NCBI GenBank assembly: GCA_945883545.1
Contig: CAMCXT010000013.1
Location: 1 to 64,000, forward strand
DNA length: 64,000 nt
Reading direction: 5' to 3'
Source of the DNA: Chitinophaga pinensis
Lineage (GTDB): Bacteria > Bacteroidota > Bacteroidia > M30B66
How positions within the stretch are numbered: position 1 is the first letter of the stretch; the number at the start of each line of letters is the position of its first letter. Both the position numbers and the translations under genes were made by a program. Of the stretch, positions 17,901 to 26,310 are shown one piece after another. The notes below the pieces were generated by a model, which ran no database searches, was not told where the DNA came from, and was given only the letters and a program-made list of their open reading frames with translations.

Positions 17901-20900
17901 ACATATCCACTTCCATCAAAATCAAAGTATACATCGTATCCAGTTGCAGGTGAACCAGCTCCAGCAGTCCATGTGAAGATTGCTTCGTTCAAACAAACAT
18001 CAGTTGCTCCATCAGCTGGACCAGAAGTAATTACTGCACATGAAGGTGCATCAGTTGTAGAAACACAAGTTACTGTTGCTGCCCAACCTGGGTTAGTAAC
18101 TGAAGCATCAGAAGAGAATGTAAAAGTTAAACAGCCATCAGTAGCAGCAGAGGTAAATGGTCCAGGGATAACATTGTTTGAGAATTTCTCGTTACCCGAA
18201 GTTGGACTGATATAAGCAGTTCCAGCTGTACCCGTTCCATTGTAAACAGTCATCCAATCCCAAGGATTGTCAGGAGTATTGAAACGCTCTTCAACATCGA
18301 ATGAAGTGAAGATAACTTGAACTGCACTATTCGGTTGATCAGGACAGATTGTTAACTCAGAACCTTCGTTGTTAGAATAGTTGCCAGTTAACCCACCCGA
18401 ATCGTAGAAGTTAGCAGCACAAGTAGTAAATGAACCATTCTGCATCAAGATGTCGATGTTTCCACTAGTAGTGAATGTATTACAAACACAACCAGTTGCT
18501 TCGCCAACACCATTAACAGGAACAACCATCCAAGCGTATGAAGAGCTTGTTGCCAATTGACCTGGATCGAATGTAGTACCAGGTTGGTTATCAGAAACCA
18601 ATACCATGCTAGCACAATCATCACCGAAATAAACATCATAACCAGTTACATATCCAGTACCAGCAGTCCATGATAAAACTGTAGTTGTAGAACTTACTTC
18701 AGTAGCACCATCAGCAGGACTTGTAATAGTTGCACAACCAGGAACAACAGTTGTGTCAAGACAAGTAACAGATGCAACAAACCCTAAACCTGCAATTGAA
18801 ATGTCAGAAGCAAATCTGAATGTTAATGAACCATCAGCAGCGGTTGAAATAAACGTTTGCGGCATTGTTGGAGCACCAAAGAGATTACCAATTTGAGGAG
18901 CTGCAATTGAATTACCGTTAAAGATGAACATATCATCACAACAAGCTTCTCCTCCAAAGGCAGTAAAGGTTACTTGAACAACACTATTTGGTGCACTTGG
19001 GAATATTGTATAAGTGAAGTTCTCGTTGTTTTGGTATTGACCATCAAGTCCACCCGAGTCATAGAAATTAGCATTACAAGTAGTGCTTGTGCCATTAGTC
19101 ATAATGATATCAACAGCACCACCTGTGGTAAACGACTGAACAGGGCAACCAGTTGCAGAACCAATCGAATTGAATGGAATCACTTGCCAGTAGTAAGTAG
19201 TATTAGCAGTTAAACCAGTTGGAGTGAAAACAGTTTCTACTTGATCATTAGAAACAAGAGTAAGCGCTAATGGATCTGTTCCGAAATAAACGTCATAACC
19301 AGTAGCTAATCCAGTTCCATTCGACCATGAAAGAATTGCGTTCAATGATGCGTCTACTGAAAGATCAACTGGAGCGTAGTTAGTAGCACATCCAGGAGCT
19401 TCAGAAGGTGTGAAACAGCTGATAGCGATTTCAAAACCAGCATCAGTTGCACTTCCATCAGAAGAGAATACGATTGTTAGACTTCCATCAGCAGCAGTAG
19501 AAACAATTGTACCAGGTAAAACAGCACCTGATACATCTAATACTTCTGTTGCACTGGTTGAATTACCATCATAAACATTTACGAAATCAAAACCTAGTTC
19601 AGTAGCAAATGATGTGAAATCAAGTTGTACAAATGATCCAGGAGTAGAAGGATAAATGGTTAATTCAAAATCTTCATTGTTTTCGTAATCGCCAGTAGAT
19701 CCACCTGTATCAAACAATGTAGCATCACAAACTGTGATTTCACCATTAAAGATCACTAAATCGCTTGTAGCTGCAGTTGTAAAGCTATTAACAGCACAAT
19801 CAAGAGCAGAACCATCAGCATTAGATGGAATAACTTGCCAGTAGTAAACGGTATTGAGTTCTAGAGCAGCTGGAGTATATGTTGTTCCAATTTGATTATC
19901 AGAAACCAAAGCAAGGGCTAATGGATCTGTACCAAAATACACATCATAACCAGTAACAATACCACCACCAGACTGCCAGTTCAACGTTGGAACAAAAGTA
20001 ACATCTGTTGCAGCGTTGGCAGGGAAGAAATTCGTAGCACAATCAGGTGCTCCAGCAACTTCAACACAAGCAACTTCAGCAGCCCAACCTGGTTCTCCAA
20101 AGATGAAGTCAGAAACGAAACGGAAAGTCAATGCTCCTGTAATATCAGAAGATGTAAATGGTCCAGGGATGGTTGTTCCAGAATAGAAACCAATTAACGG
20201 GGCGTTTACAGAAGAACCATTGTATACATATAATGTATCGTAAATAGTACCATCAAAAGGATCAACTTCAACATCAAACTCACTGAAAGTAACTTCAATA
20301 ACGTTACCCGCTGTTGCAGGAAGGAACGTCAAAGTATAATCTTCATTATTTAAGTAAATAGCATCAGCTCCTCCTGCATCGAAGAAGTTAGCACCGCAAG
20401 TAGTAACAGTAGCATTGCTCATCAAAACATTCTCAACTGCAGTAGTTGTGAATGAGTAAACAGGACAATCAACAGCTGGACCATTCGCACTTTGAGCGAT
20501 TACTTGCCAGAAATAGGTTGTGTTCAATGTTAGGTCACCTGCATTGTATGAGGTACCCGCTTGGTTGGTTGCAACTTGCGTTAAAGCAAGTGGATCAGTA
20601 CCAAAGAATACATCGTAACCTGTAACAACACCAGTAGAAGCTGTCCACGAAATAGTTGTACCTGAATTATCAATACCAGTTGCAAGATTTGCAGGAACTG
20701 GATTGCTAGCACACTCAGGAGCAACAGTAGGATCAATACAAACAACTGAAGCAACCCATCCTAGTTCAGTAACTGAGATATCTGAAGTAAAGTTAAATGT
20801 AAGTGAACCGTCGGCCGCTGTTGAAACAAATGATTGACCAGCACCAGCAGTTCCATCCAATTCTGCAAGAATCGGAGAAGCGGTTGAGTTACCGTTGAAT

Positions 20901-23900
20901 ATTCTTAATGTATCAAACTCAAATTCTGTTTCAAACTCAGTGAAAGAAACCTGAATAACATTTCCAGCAATTTCAGGAATAAATGTGAGTGTTAAATCCT
21001 CATTGTTTGAATAGTTACTTGCAGCATCTCCAGAATCAAAGAAATCAGCAGCACAAAGTGTGAAAGTACCATTTTGCATCACGATATTTTGAGTTGCCTC
21101 TGTGGTGAATGCATTTACTGGACAGTTTTCTGCAAGTAGATCATTGTTTCTAGGAACCACTTGCCAGTAATAAGTTGTATTAAGTTCAAGTGATTCAGGA
21201 GTGTAAGTCGTTGCTTGAGTATTTGCAGCTACCAATATTAAATCTAGTGGATCAGAACCGAAATAAACATCAAAACCATTAGTTGCTCCGCCACCTGTTG
21301 TCCAAGTCAAACTAGTTGAGACAGAAACCTCTGTAGCATTGTTAGCAGGGGAAAGGTTTTCAGCACATTCAGGAGCTGCATCTGCATCTACGCAAGAAAT
21401 AGCAGCTTCCCAACCTTCAAACTGGAATGATCCATCAGATTCAAAAACAAGTGTTAAAGAACCATCAATAGCAGATGAAACAACAGTAAATGGAGCTAAT
21501 TCACCTTGATAGTTTCCAATCAAAGGGGCGGCAACTGAGTTTCCGTCATAAATCATTAATGAGTCAAAATCTTCTTCAGTATCGAAAACTGAGAAATCAA
21601 TTTGAAGTAAAGAGTTAGGCGTTGTTGGTGTTAACACAAGCGTAAATAATTCATTAGCGCTGTAATTGGCAGATGAACCACCAGCATCAAAGAATGCTCC
21701 TTGGCATACTGATAGCGCACCGTTCTGCATTAAAATATCTGTAACAACCTCAGGAGTGACAGCAAAACTGCTGATAGCACATCCTGTTGCTGATCCAACT
21801 TCATTTGTCGGGATAATCTGCCAGAAGTAGGTAGTACCTGCCTCCAAACCAGCTGGAGAATAAGACGTCGTTGTTTGAGTACTAACTAATGCCAAGTTTA
21901 ATGGATCAGTTCCAAAGAATACTTGATATCCTGTTGGAATGCCGGTACCTGCTTCCCATGTAAGTGTTACATCATCTGCTACATCAGTCGCATCATTTGC
22001 TGGTAATGTATTAATAGCGCATCCCGGAGCAACAGCTTGTGTAATACAAGTGATGTTAGCAGCCCAACCTCCAGAGAAGTTATCTGTCTCATCAGAAACA
22101 AACACAAAAGTCAATGCTCCATCTGCTGCAGAAGAAGTGAATGGACCAGGAAGCTCAGTACCAGAGTAGAAACCGATAACGTTGTCTACGTTGTCTGGAT
22201 CAGAACCGTTGATTACAACAAGAGCATCAAATCCAAATTCAACATCAAAAGAAGTGAATTCAACACTTACTAAGTCACCTGCGTTTTCAGGAACAAAAGT
22301 AAGATTGTTCAATGTGTTTGGTGCATAATCACCATTCAATCCGCCATCATCGTAGAAAGTTGAACCACAAGCAGAAATTGTGTCAGTGGTCATAAGAATC
22401 TCCTGGTTTGGAGTCGTTGAGAACTGAAGAATAGCACAATCAGTAGCACTTCCTGAATTATTTGCAGGTACAATTTGCCAGTAGTAAGTCGTGTTTAATG
22501 CAAGAGTAGCTGGTTGGTATGAAGTACCTAAAAAGTTATCTTCAACCAATGTTAAGTTCTGTGCGTCAGAACCAAAGTATACATCATAGTTAAGCGGAGC
22601 TCCACCACCTGATGACCAAGAAATTGTCGGATTTGAGGTAACACCAGTTGAATTGTCGGCAGGAGAAAAATCAACAGCGCAATTTGGTGCTACATTATTA
22701 TCCACACAAGTTACTTGAGCAGACCAACCTGAGTTAGTAACTTGGAAATCCGACACAAATGTGAAAGTCAAAGCACCATCCGGTGAATCAGATGTAATAG
22801 TAAATGGAACAGCTATTGAATTTCCACCCAAAGAACTTACTGGAGTTCCTAAGTTACTTGTACCATTATAAATGGTTAGAAGATCGAATCCAGGATCTGT
22901 ACTAAATTGATTGAATGTAACACTCACCAAACTACCTAGAGTTTCAGGTAAAATGGTCAATGTTAAAGTCTCACCATTGCTGTAGTCGTTGTCAGCTGCT
23001 CCTGAATCATAGAAGGTTGCGTCGCAAGCTGTAACAGTTCCATTCTGCATGAGAATAACATTCTGCGGAGCATCTTCTGTTGTGAAACTTAAGATTGCAC
23101 AATCAGTTGCAGAACCATTTGCGTTCTTAGGTACAACTTGATAGTAGTATGTAGTTGCATTGAGAAGCGTTGGTAAATCAAACGATGTTCCTACAACATC
23201 CGCTTGAAGAAGAGCTGGTGTAGCTGTTGTTCCAAAATAAACATCGTATGCTGAAGCGTTTCCAGTTCCTGCTGTCCAAGAAAGATTAGCTTCAACTGAA
23301 ACATTGGTTGCGGCATCTGCAGGGGACAGAGCTGTGGCACATCCTGGAGCAGATCCCGAAGGAACGCAACTTAGTGTAGCTGACCAACCCGCTGTGTTTA
23401 GAATGTCATCCGACAAGAACGCAAAAGTCAACGCTCCTTGTGGGTTTGTTGCTGTAATTGTTCCTGGGGAATCCGTTCCTAAATAAACACCAACGATAGT
23501 TCCATTTTCATCGATACCATCTAGAACCACCAAAGCATCGAAACCTGCTTCAAGTTCAAAGCTGTTGAACACAACTTGAACTGCAGAATTCAATTGATCT
23601 GGGAAGATGGTTAAAAGAAGCGTATCATTATTAAAGTAATTTCCATTAACACCACCAGCATCTGTAAATGTTCCGCTGCAAGTATTGATTACGCCATTGG
23701 CCATCAAGATAACATCGCTATTATCTGTAGTAGTAAATGAACGAACCGGACAACCTGTTGCACTTCCTGCTGAATTGGAAGGAATTACTTGGTAGAAGTA
23801 TTCCGTGCTAGGAAGAAGAGCTCCTGGATTATAAGTTGTTGAAGTTTGGTCGTCAGATGCCAAACTTGGCGTGGCATTGGTTCCAAAATAAACATCATAT

Positions 23901-25414
23901 GAAGATGGCTGACCTAAACCAGCAACCCAAGTAATCTGTTGATCTAAAGAGATATTTTGTGCATCGTCTGAAAGATTATATGATTCAGCACAAGCAGGTA
24001 CTTCAGATTGAACTGCTTCGAAATTAACTCTGAAATATCGAATGGTTCCAACATCTCCTGCAAAATCATCACATACACGTAATCTCCAAATTCCATTGGC
24101 TGAGCCACCATCATTGAAATCTGCAAGATTGCCTTCAGGAATAAACGAGCCAATGAAGGGAGCCGTTCCACCATTAACTGGCGTAGTGGCTGTCATCGTA
24201 AATCTTGCGAATTGTGTACAGTTGTCGAGTTGGTAAAAACCAAAGTCAGCACCGTCTCCACCGTTATCCGTTGAAAGTTCTACAACTTGACCATCGGGAC
24301 CTTGAAGAAAGATATCCAAATCAGCAGCCATTGCATGGTCAATGATGATATCAACAGATTGAATCAAGTGATTTGTTCCTAATATACCTAAACCTGAAAC
24401 AGTAACAGAAGCAAGTGTATTGTTAGGACAAGCGTTGTCTTGTATAGAAGTTGAAATTCCGCAAGCTGTAGAGAAGCTTAAATCTGCAGGTGGGCCTGGA
24501 GGATCAGAAGGAAATTCAATAGCATAATCTTCAGCTTCCCCAAATTGATATGTTGCACATGGATCCATGTCTGCACCAGATACAGGAATAGTAAAAGCTG
24601 ATCTAATTCTTAGTCTAGTTTCACCTGCTGTGACAATAGCTGGGGTTGTAAATGTAATCTGACCAGTAGCTCCCGCAACAACTTGAATTTGACCGAGCAA
24701 TTCTGTTTCAGAGAATTCAAGATTTTGATCGTAGTCAATCCAAGCAGCAATATTTTCTGCAAAATCAGGATTATTCTGAACAGAAATAGTATATGAAGTT
24801 GAAGCAGAAAGCTGCGTAGAAAGGTTTGTGTAGTCGTTATATGAGGCTCCACCAGAAGCCCCTGTATTTGGATTCGAAATTGATCCTAGGGTAAAACTGT
24901 TAATGAAATCTCCATTAACCGTACCTGATGAATAACTTGGAATGCAATATTCGCTTCCTGAGCCAGCAGAAATTAGCGTTACTACGATTTCACCACATTC
25001 GTTAGAACTAATGGTTGAAACGCAGGTGTTACCAGGACCAGTTTTATCCAACAAAATTCTGTAATTACCCGTTGTTGCAGGAGTAAAATCTAGTTGAGCT
25101 CTGGTGCCACAGAAATCATCGTTAAATCCTAACGCAGCACCACCACTGTTCGAAAAAACAGTTAGGCGAGTGTCTACGATATCTGTACTTCCGCATGAAG
25201 AAATTCGGTAAGTACTTCCTGCTTGCATGTTGTTTATGAGGTAATACTCACCAGCATAAATACATACTTCAGAACCTACAGAAGCGCCAATTGTAGTTGG
25301 AGCACTGTAATCAAAAAAGAGCACGTTATCATTTGCGCATTGAGCTTGAGCTCTATTCCCAAATGAAAAAACGGCAAGTAGCGTCAGTGTGAACAGTTGT
25401 AAAATCTTTTTCAT
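14981..25414 (-). CDS. Giant T9SS-secreted adhesin-like protein with nine tandem Fn3-CUB modules
   Basis: 3477 residues. Order of domains: signal peptide (MKKILQLFTLTLLAVFSFGN); a prepeptidase-like domain (~25-150); a GEVED domain (~155-305); a proprotein-convertase P domain (~312-475); nine Fn3-CUB modules of ~217 residues (~475-2455), each beginning A-P-x-C-A with YDVYFGTDP and Y-W-Q-V-x-P in the Fn3 half, and ILMQNG plus DSGG, DGALTF and GW in the CUB half; a tenth Fn3; a second GEVED (~2553-2700); another Fn3; a prepeptidase-like domain; five Ig-like repeats (A-G-T-P-x-x-G-x-x-S-G-P-G-V, ~2938-3311); a PKD domain (WDFGD); and a type A T9SS domain (LYPNPTQGDVML, LARGVYTFSV). No catalytic domain is visible, so adhesion or matrix formation is inferred. 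ATG 25414 starts the signal peptide. It lies 42 bases after the small secreted protein gene. Confidence 0.9.
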   Translation of the reverse strand: MKKILQLFTLTLLAVFSFGNRAQAQCANDNVLFFDYSAPTTIGASVGSEVCIYAGEYYLINNMQAGSTYRISSCGSTDIVDTRLTVFSNSGGAALGFNDDFCGTRAQLDFTPATTGNYRILLDKTGPGNTCVSTISSNECGEIVVTLISAGSGSEYCIPSYSSGTVNGDFINSFTLGSISNPNTGASGGASYNDYTNLSTQLSASTSYTISVQNNPDFAENIAAWIDYDQNLEFSETELLGQIQVVAGATGQITFTTPAIVTAGETRLRIRSAFTIPVSGADMDPCATYQFGEAEDYAIEFPSDPPGPPADLSFSTACGISTSIQDNACPNNTLASVTVSGLGILGTNHLIQSVDIIIDHAMAADLDIFLQGPDGQVVELSTDNGGDGADFGFYQLDNCTQFARFTMTATTPVNGGTAPFIGSFIPEGNLADFNDGGSANGIWRLRVCDDFAGDVGTIRYFRVNFEAVQSEVPACAESYNLSDDAQNISLDQQITWVAGLGQPSSYDVYFGTNATPSLASDDQTSTTYNPGALLPSTEYFYQVIPSNSAGSATGCPVRSFTTTDNSDVILMANGVINTCSGTFTDAGGVNGNYFNNDTLLLTIFPDQLNSAVQVVFNSFELEAGFDALVVLDGIDENGTIVGVYLGTDSPGTITATNPQGALTFAFLSDDILNTAGWSATLSCVPSGSAPGCATALSPADAATNVSVEANLSWTAGTGNASAYDVYFGTTATPALLQADVVGTSFDLPTLLNATTYYYQVVPKNANGSATDCAILSFTTEDAPQNVILMQNGTVTACDATFYDSGAADNDYSNGETLTLTILPETLGSLVSVTFNQFSTDPGFDLLTIYNGTSNLGTPVSSLGGNSIAVPFTITSDSPDGALTFTFVSDFQVTNSGWSAQVTCVDNNVAPNCAVDFSPADNSTGVTSNPTISWSSGGGAPLNYDVYFGSDAQNLTLVEDNFLGTSYQPATLALNTTYYWQIVPANNSGSATDCAILQFSTTPNQEILMTTDTISACGSTFYDDGGLNGDYAPNTLNNLTFVPENAGDLVSVEFTSFDVEFGFDALVVINGSDPDNVDNVIGFYSGTELPGPFTSSAADGALTFVFVSDETDNFSGGWAANITCITQAVAPGCAINTLPANDATDVADDVTLTWEAGTGIPTGYQVFFGTDPLNLALVSTQTTTSYSPAGLEAGTTYFWQIIPTNEVGSATGCAISSFAVTPEVVTDILMQNGALSVCQGAFFDAGGSSANYSANELFTLVLTPTTPNSLLQIDFSVFDTEEDFDSLMIYDGNSVAAPLIGNYQGELAPFTVVSSAIDGSLTLVFESDGSFQFEGWEAAISCVDADAAPECAENLSPANNATEVSVSTSLTWTTGGGATNGFDVYFGSDPLDLILVAANTQATTYTPESLELNTTYYWQVVPRNNDLLAENCPVNAFTTEATQNIVMQNGTFTLCAADFFDSGDAASNYSNNEDLTLTFIPEIAGNVIQVSFTEFETEFEFDTLRIFNGNSTASPILAELDGTAGAGQSFVSTAADGSLTFNFTSDISVTELGWVASVVCIDPTVAPECASNPVPANLATGIDNSGTTISWTASTGVVTGYDVFFGTDPLALTQVATNQAGTSYNAGDLTLNTTYFWQVIAQSANGPAVDCPVYSFTTTAVENVLMSNATVTTCGANFFDAGGADAIYLNNEDYTLTFLPATAGNVIEVTFSEFDVEVDPFDGTIYDTLYVYNGSSVNAPLIGFYSGTTIPGPFTSSDITGALTFRFVSDFIFGEPGWAAEVACVEVAGAPDCATNFFPANAATDVTFVPTLNWQSGGGIVTGYDVYFGTDPLALALVSDNQIGTTYTPAALELNTVYYWQVIPSNADGSALDCAVNSFTTAATSDLVIFNGEITVCDATLFDTGGSTGDYENNEDFELTIYPSTPGSFVQLDFTSFATELGFDFVNVYDGNSTSATEVLDVSGAVLPGTIVSTAADGSLTIVFSSDGSATDAGFEIAISCFTPSEAPGCATNYAPVDLSVDASLNAILSWSNGTGLATGYDVYFGTDPLALTLVSNDQVETVFTPTGLTANTTYYWQVIPFNSIGSATGCPVQSFTTGGAVDIIMTNGTSTTCNANFYDSGGLDGQYQNNENFTYTIFPSAPNSVVQVTFTAFGGEACCDDMFIFNGNSIAAPQIGNLFGAPTMPQTFISTAADGSLTFRFASDISIAGLGFVASVTCLDTTVVPGCATITSPADGATEVSSTTTVLSWTAGTGYVTGYDVYFGDDCASMVLVSDNQPGTTFDPGQLATSSSYAWMVVPVNGVGEATGCVCNTFTTSGNIDILMQNGSFTTCAANFYDSGGLTGNYSNNEGSELTICPDQPNSAVQVIFTSFDVEERFNTPDNPWDWMTVYNGTGTAGTAYISPTSGNEKFSNNVIPGPFTSAATDGCLTFTFSSDASVTNPGWAATVTCVSTTDAPSCAVITSGPADGATDVCLNEAIFTWTAGAGSPATGYDVYFDFDGSGYVLLADDQTATTFDPGTLAPNTSYGVIIIPSNANGEAVGCDTINFTTGTCLIYCEAGSTICDEFIANVEMGNINNATDCTTDGYADFTNLSTDVYIGTTTNIAVTNGILDYPTDQAGIWIDWNQDGDFDDADETITVNGTPGVGPYTAGITPPAGAVEGPTTMRIRITFTGILDPCGITTFGEVEDYTIIVNPALACPFPNNITTSETTTTATIITWDTALDAGEYLIRYRAADAPVTDLTWANPQVVAAPDNFTFFTDLLPCTEYVLQIASICPGETDTTFSPNVSFLTRCIECTADMTAEAEPCGDDANGGCNSTPPAYQPIACGETVCGTSFMNPTTRDTDWYSITVDNLGVYTVNVLAEFDGILLFVDVADCANLVIPSQGNFTANTPYTIATSLNPGSYAVVLVPVFEQSPFDCTGYNAYTIELSGGVTQIAPVADVCETTAPFTLFAIPSGGTWSGSGISDANAGTFDPSTAGIGSYVITYNASANGCASEDTVTINVVAAPLADFVGLAASYCPADASAELSGIPAGGVFSINNTNNVGIDGNTFNPSLVTPGSYDITYTVNTGGVCASSITQSTLVNGAPTASFVLADSTCSQEAPIALTGTPAGGIFSGSGVFAGTFDPALSGTGSIAITYTISVPDSVCPGVVTETIQVNPAPVVTLAGLASTYCLNSDVVTLAGTPALGTYSGPGVTGGTFDPAAAGVGTHTIRYEFNNGTCIGFDEVEVTVTDNLTLTFSVPASVCSDADPFLLTSSPSGAVFTGPGVNGQTFSPQVAGLGTHTITATYSNGTCSATATQTITVNPAPVASFNYSANGSTVVFSNASVNASSYSWDFGDAQTSTAVNPSHTYGANGSYDITLIASSAGCGADTFTVALELSVGIGSIDGVDMIQLYPNPTQGDVMLTFNSLASQSFEVRITDEIGRLIQVENVNNYMGKFSKVYDLSDLARGVYTFSVSSDKGAINFRVVKH
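17760..23995 (-). repeat. Tandem coding repeat array: nine Fn3-CUB modules plus a tenth Fn3
   Basis: The I-L-M-x-N-G start of each CUB recurs at about 23700, 23045, 22390, 21725, 21073, 20417, 19747, 19097 and 18443, a period of ~650-660 bases. Copies differ throughout at DNA level, so the array is an old, diverged duplication rather than a recent slippage product. Each module has four cysteines at fixed places (two in Fn3, two in CUB). Confidence 0.85.
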
Positions 25415-25433
25415 CGTGTCGTCTTGTGGTTTG

Positions 25434-25449
25434 TACATATATATATGTA
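25434..25449. repeat. Perfect AT palindrome in the adhesin leader
   Basis: TACATATATATATGTA is a perfect 16-base palindrome in the 42-base gap between the small secreted protein gene and the adhesin start. In RNA it could form a weak hairpin just upstream of the adhesin start codon. Confidence 0.6.
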
Positions 25450-25456
25450 TATCAAC

Positions 25457-25981
25457 TTACCGGTTAGAAGTGTTAGGTCTCTTCAAATTGCCATTTTTCA
25501 ATTGGCCCTCTTTGAGATGTTTTTGATATAGATCTGGATTTTCATCCATCCACTTAGCTTTTGCCAATTGGTAATTTTTTTCATCTAAAGCTGAATTGCC
25601 GGTTGCAATAAATTTTGGGTAGCGAGGCAAATCAACAATTGTAATTTCGCGCTGACCTATAACCGGCTTTTGTTTTTGAATCACTGGTGCAACTCCTGCT
25701 TTCTTTCCTTCAATTTTTTGTTTTGAAGTTAATGAAGGTTTAGAAGTTACATTGGTTGACTTCTGAAAAGTCGAATTTCTCTGTTGCTCCTTTTGCTGCC
25801 ATTTCTGCACATCTTTTTGATGCTGTTTAATGTCAGCCTCAGGGTTTCCTGTGGATTTTAGGTTAGGATAAGGAGCAGGTTGTGATCCTGAAGCTGTCTT
25901 GCTTTGGGCAAAACTCAGCACAGGAACCATCAGCAAAAGGCTGAAAACCAGTACAAGCTGAATGCGTAAACGCTGTTTCAT
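25457..25981 (-). CDS. Small secreted protein with duplicated Y-P-TGN-KW motif
   Basis: 174 residues, basic and glutamine/lysine-rich. MKQRLRIQLVLVFSLLLMVPVLSFAQ is a clear signal peptide and no lipobox cysteine follows. Two copies of a ~25-residue motif are visible, at residues 38-66 and 121-149: Y-P-x4-T-G-N-x3-D-x-K-x2-Q-x5-K-W. A low-complexity Ser/Thr/Lys/Gln linker separates them. I do not recognise a named family. It lies directly upstream of the giant adhesin on the same strand with a 42-base gap and has the only clear promoter for both, so it is probably cotranscribed and may assist or decorate the adhesin; that role is a guess from position. No T9SS sorting domain is present. Confidence 0.75.
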   Translation of the reverse strand: MKQRLRIQLVLVFSLLLMVPVLSFAQSKTASGSQPAPYPNLKSTGNPEADIKQHQKDVQKWQQKEQQRNSTFQKSTNVTSKPSLTSKQKIEGKKAGVAPVIQKQKPVIGQREITIVDLPRYPKFIATGNSALDEKNYQLAKAKWMDENPDLYQKHLKEGQLKNGNLKRPNTSNR

Positions 25982-26038
25982 AGAGATGTAAGGATGTTAG
26001 AAATGACAATTGACGGGCATAGTAATTATGCATCCGAG

Positions 26039-26046
26039 CAAAAATA
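26039..26046 (-). promoter_or_regulatory. -7 element of the small secreted protein-adhesin operon
   Basis: TATTTTTG on the minus strand matches TAnnTTTG, about 58 bases before the ATG at 25981. No exact -33 TTTG at 19-21 bases. Confidence 0.5.
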
Positions 26047-26209
26047 TTGATTTCTTTCGCATAAAAAAATCTTTACAGAAAAAAGATAAAAGTGTTAAGT
26101 TGTTGATAATGTAACAATTACTCAATATGCTATTCACAAAGTATGAACAAATCTTCGTTAATGATTACATAAGAGGGAATTTATCCTCCTAAGTTGCCTC
26201 GAACTGAAA

Positions 26210-26237
26210 ATTTGTGATTGAGCACAAATCGATTTGT
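26210..26237. promoter_or_regulatory. Inverted half-site cluster upstream of yidC
   Basis: ATTTGTG (26210-26216), CACAAAT (26223-26229) and ATTTGT (26232-26237) are three copies of one half-site in alternating orientation. The last two form the perfect palindrome ACAAATCGATTTGT (26224-26237). The cluster sits ~40 bases upstream of the yidC -7 element, a typical place for a regulator site. Confidence 0.45.
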
Positions 26238-26274
26238 TCCCAAAACAGAAATAACCAAATTAACCGAATACCAT

Positions 26275-26282
26275 TATCTTTG
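26275..26282 (+). promoter_or_regulatory. -7 element of yidC
   Basis: TATCTTTG matches TAnnTTTG, 28 bases before the yidC ATG. No TTTG at the expected -33 position. Confidence 0.6.
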
Positions 26283-26310
26283 CGGCCCTCTAATATGAGA
26301 TTACATTAAC

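Larger units (their letters stand above)
25982..26310. other. Divergent intergenic region between the adhesin operon and yidC
   Basis: 329 bases with no open frame that looks coding. It holds a minus-strand -7 element (26046-26039), a plus-strand -7 element (26275-26282) and a cluster of ATTTGTG half-sites (26210-26237). The rest is AT-rich with no further structure that I can support. Confidence 0.7.

Noticed and set aside
22698-22706. Perfect DnaA-box-like TTATCCACA
   Set aside because: It is single and lies inside the adhesin coding repeats; no cluster, AT-rich unwinding region or dnaA/gidA neighbour, so not an origin.
17760-23995. Regular ~655-base periodicity as a possible CRISPR or DNA satellite
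   Set aside because: The repeats are protein modules in one frame, far too long and diverged for CRISPR, and conserved at amino-acid level.
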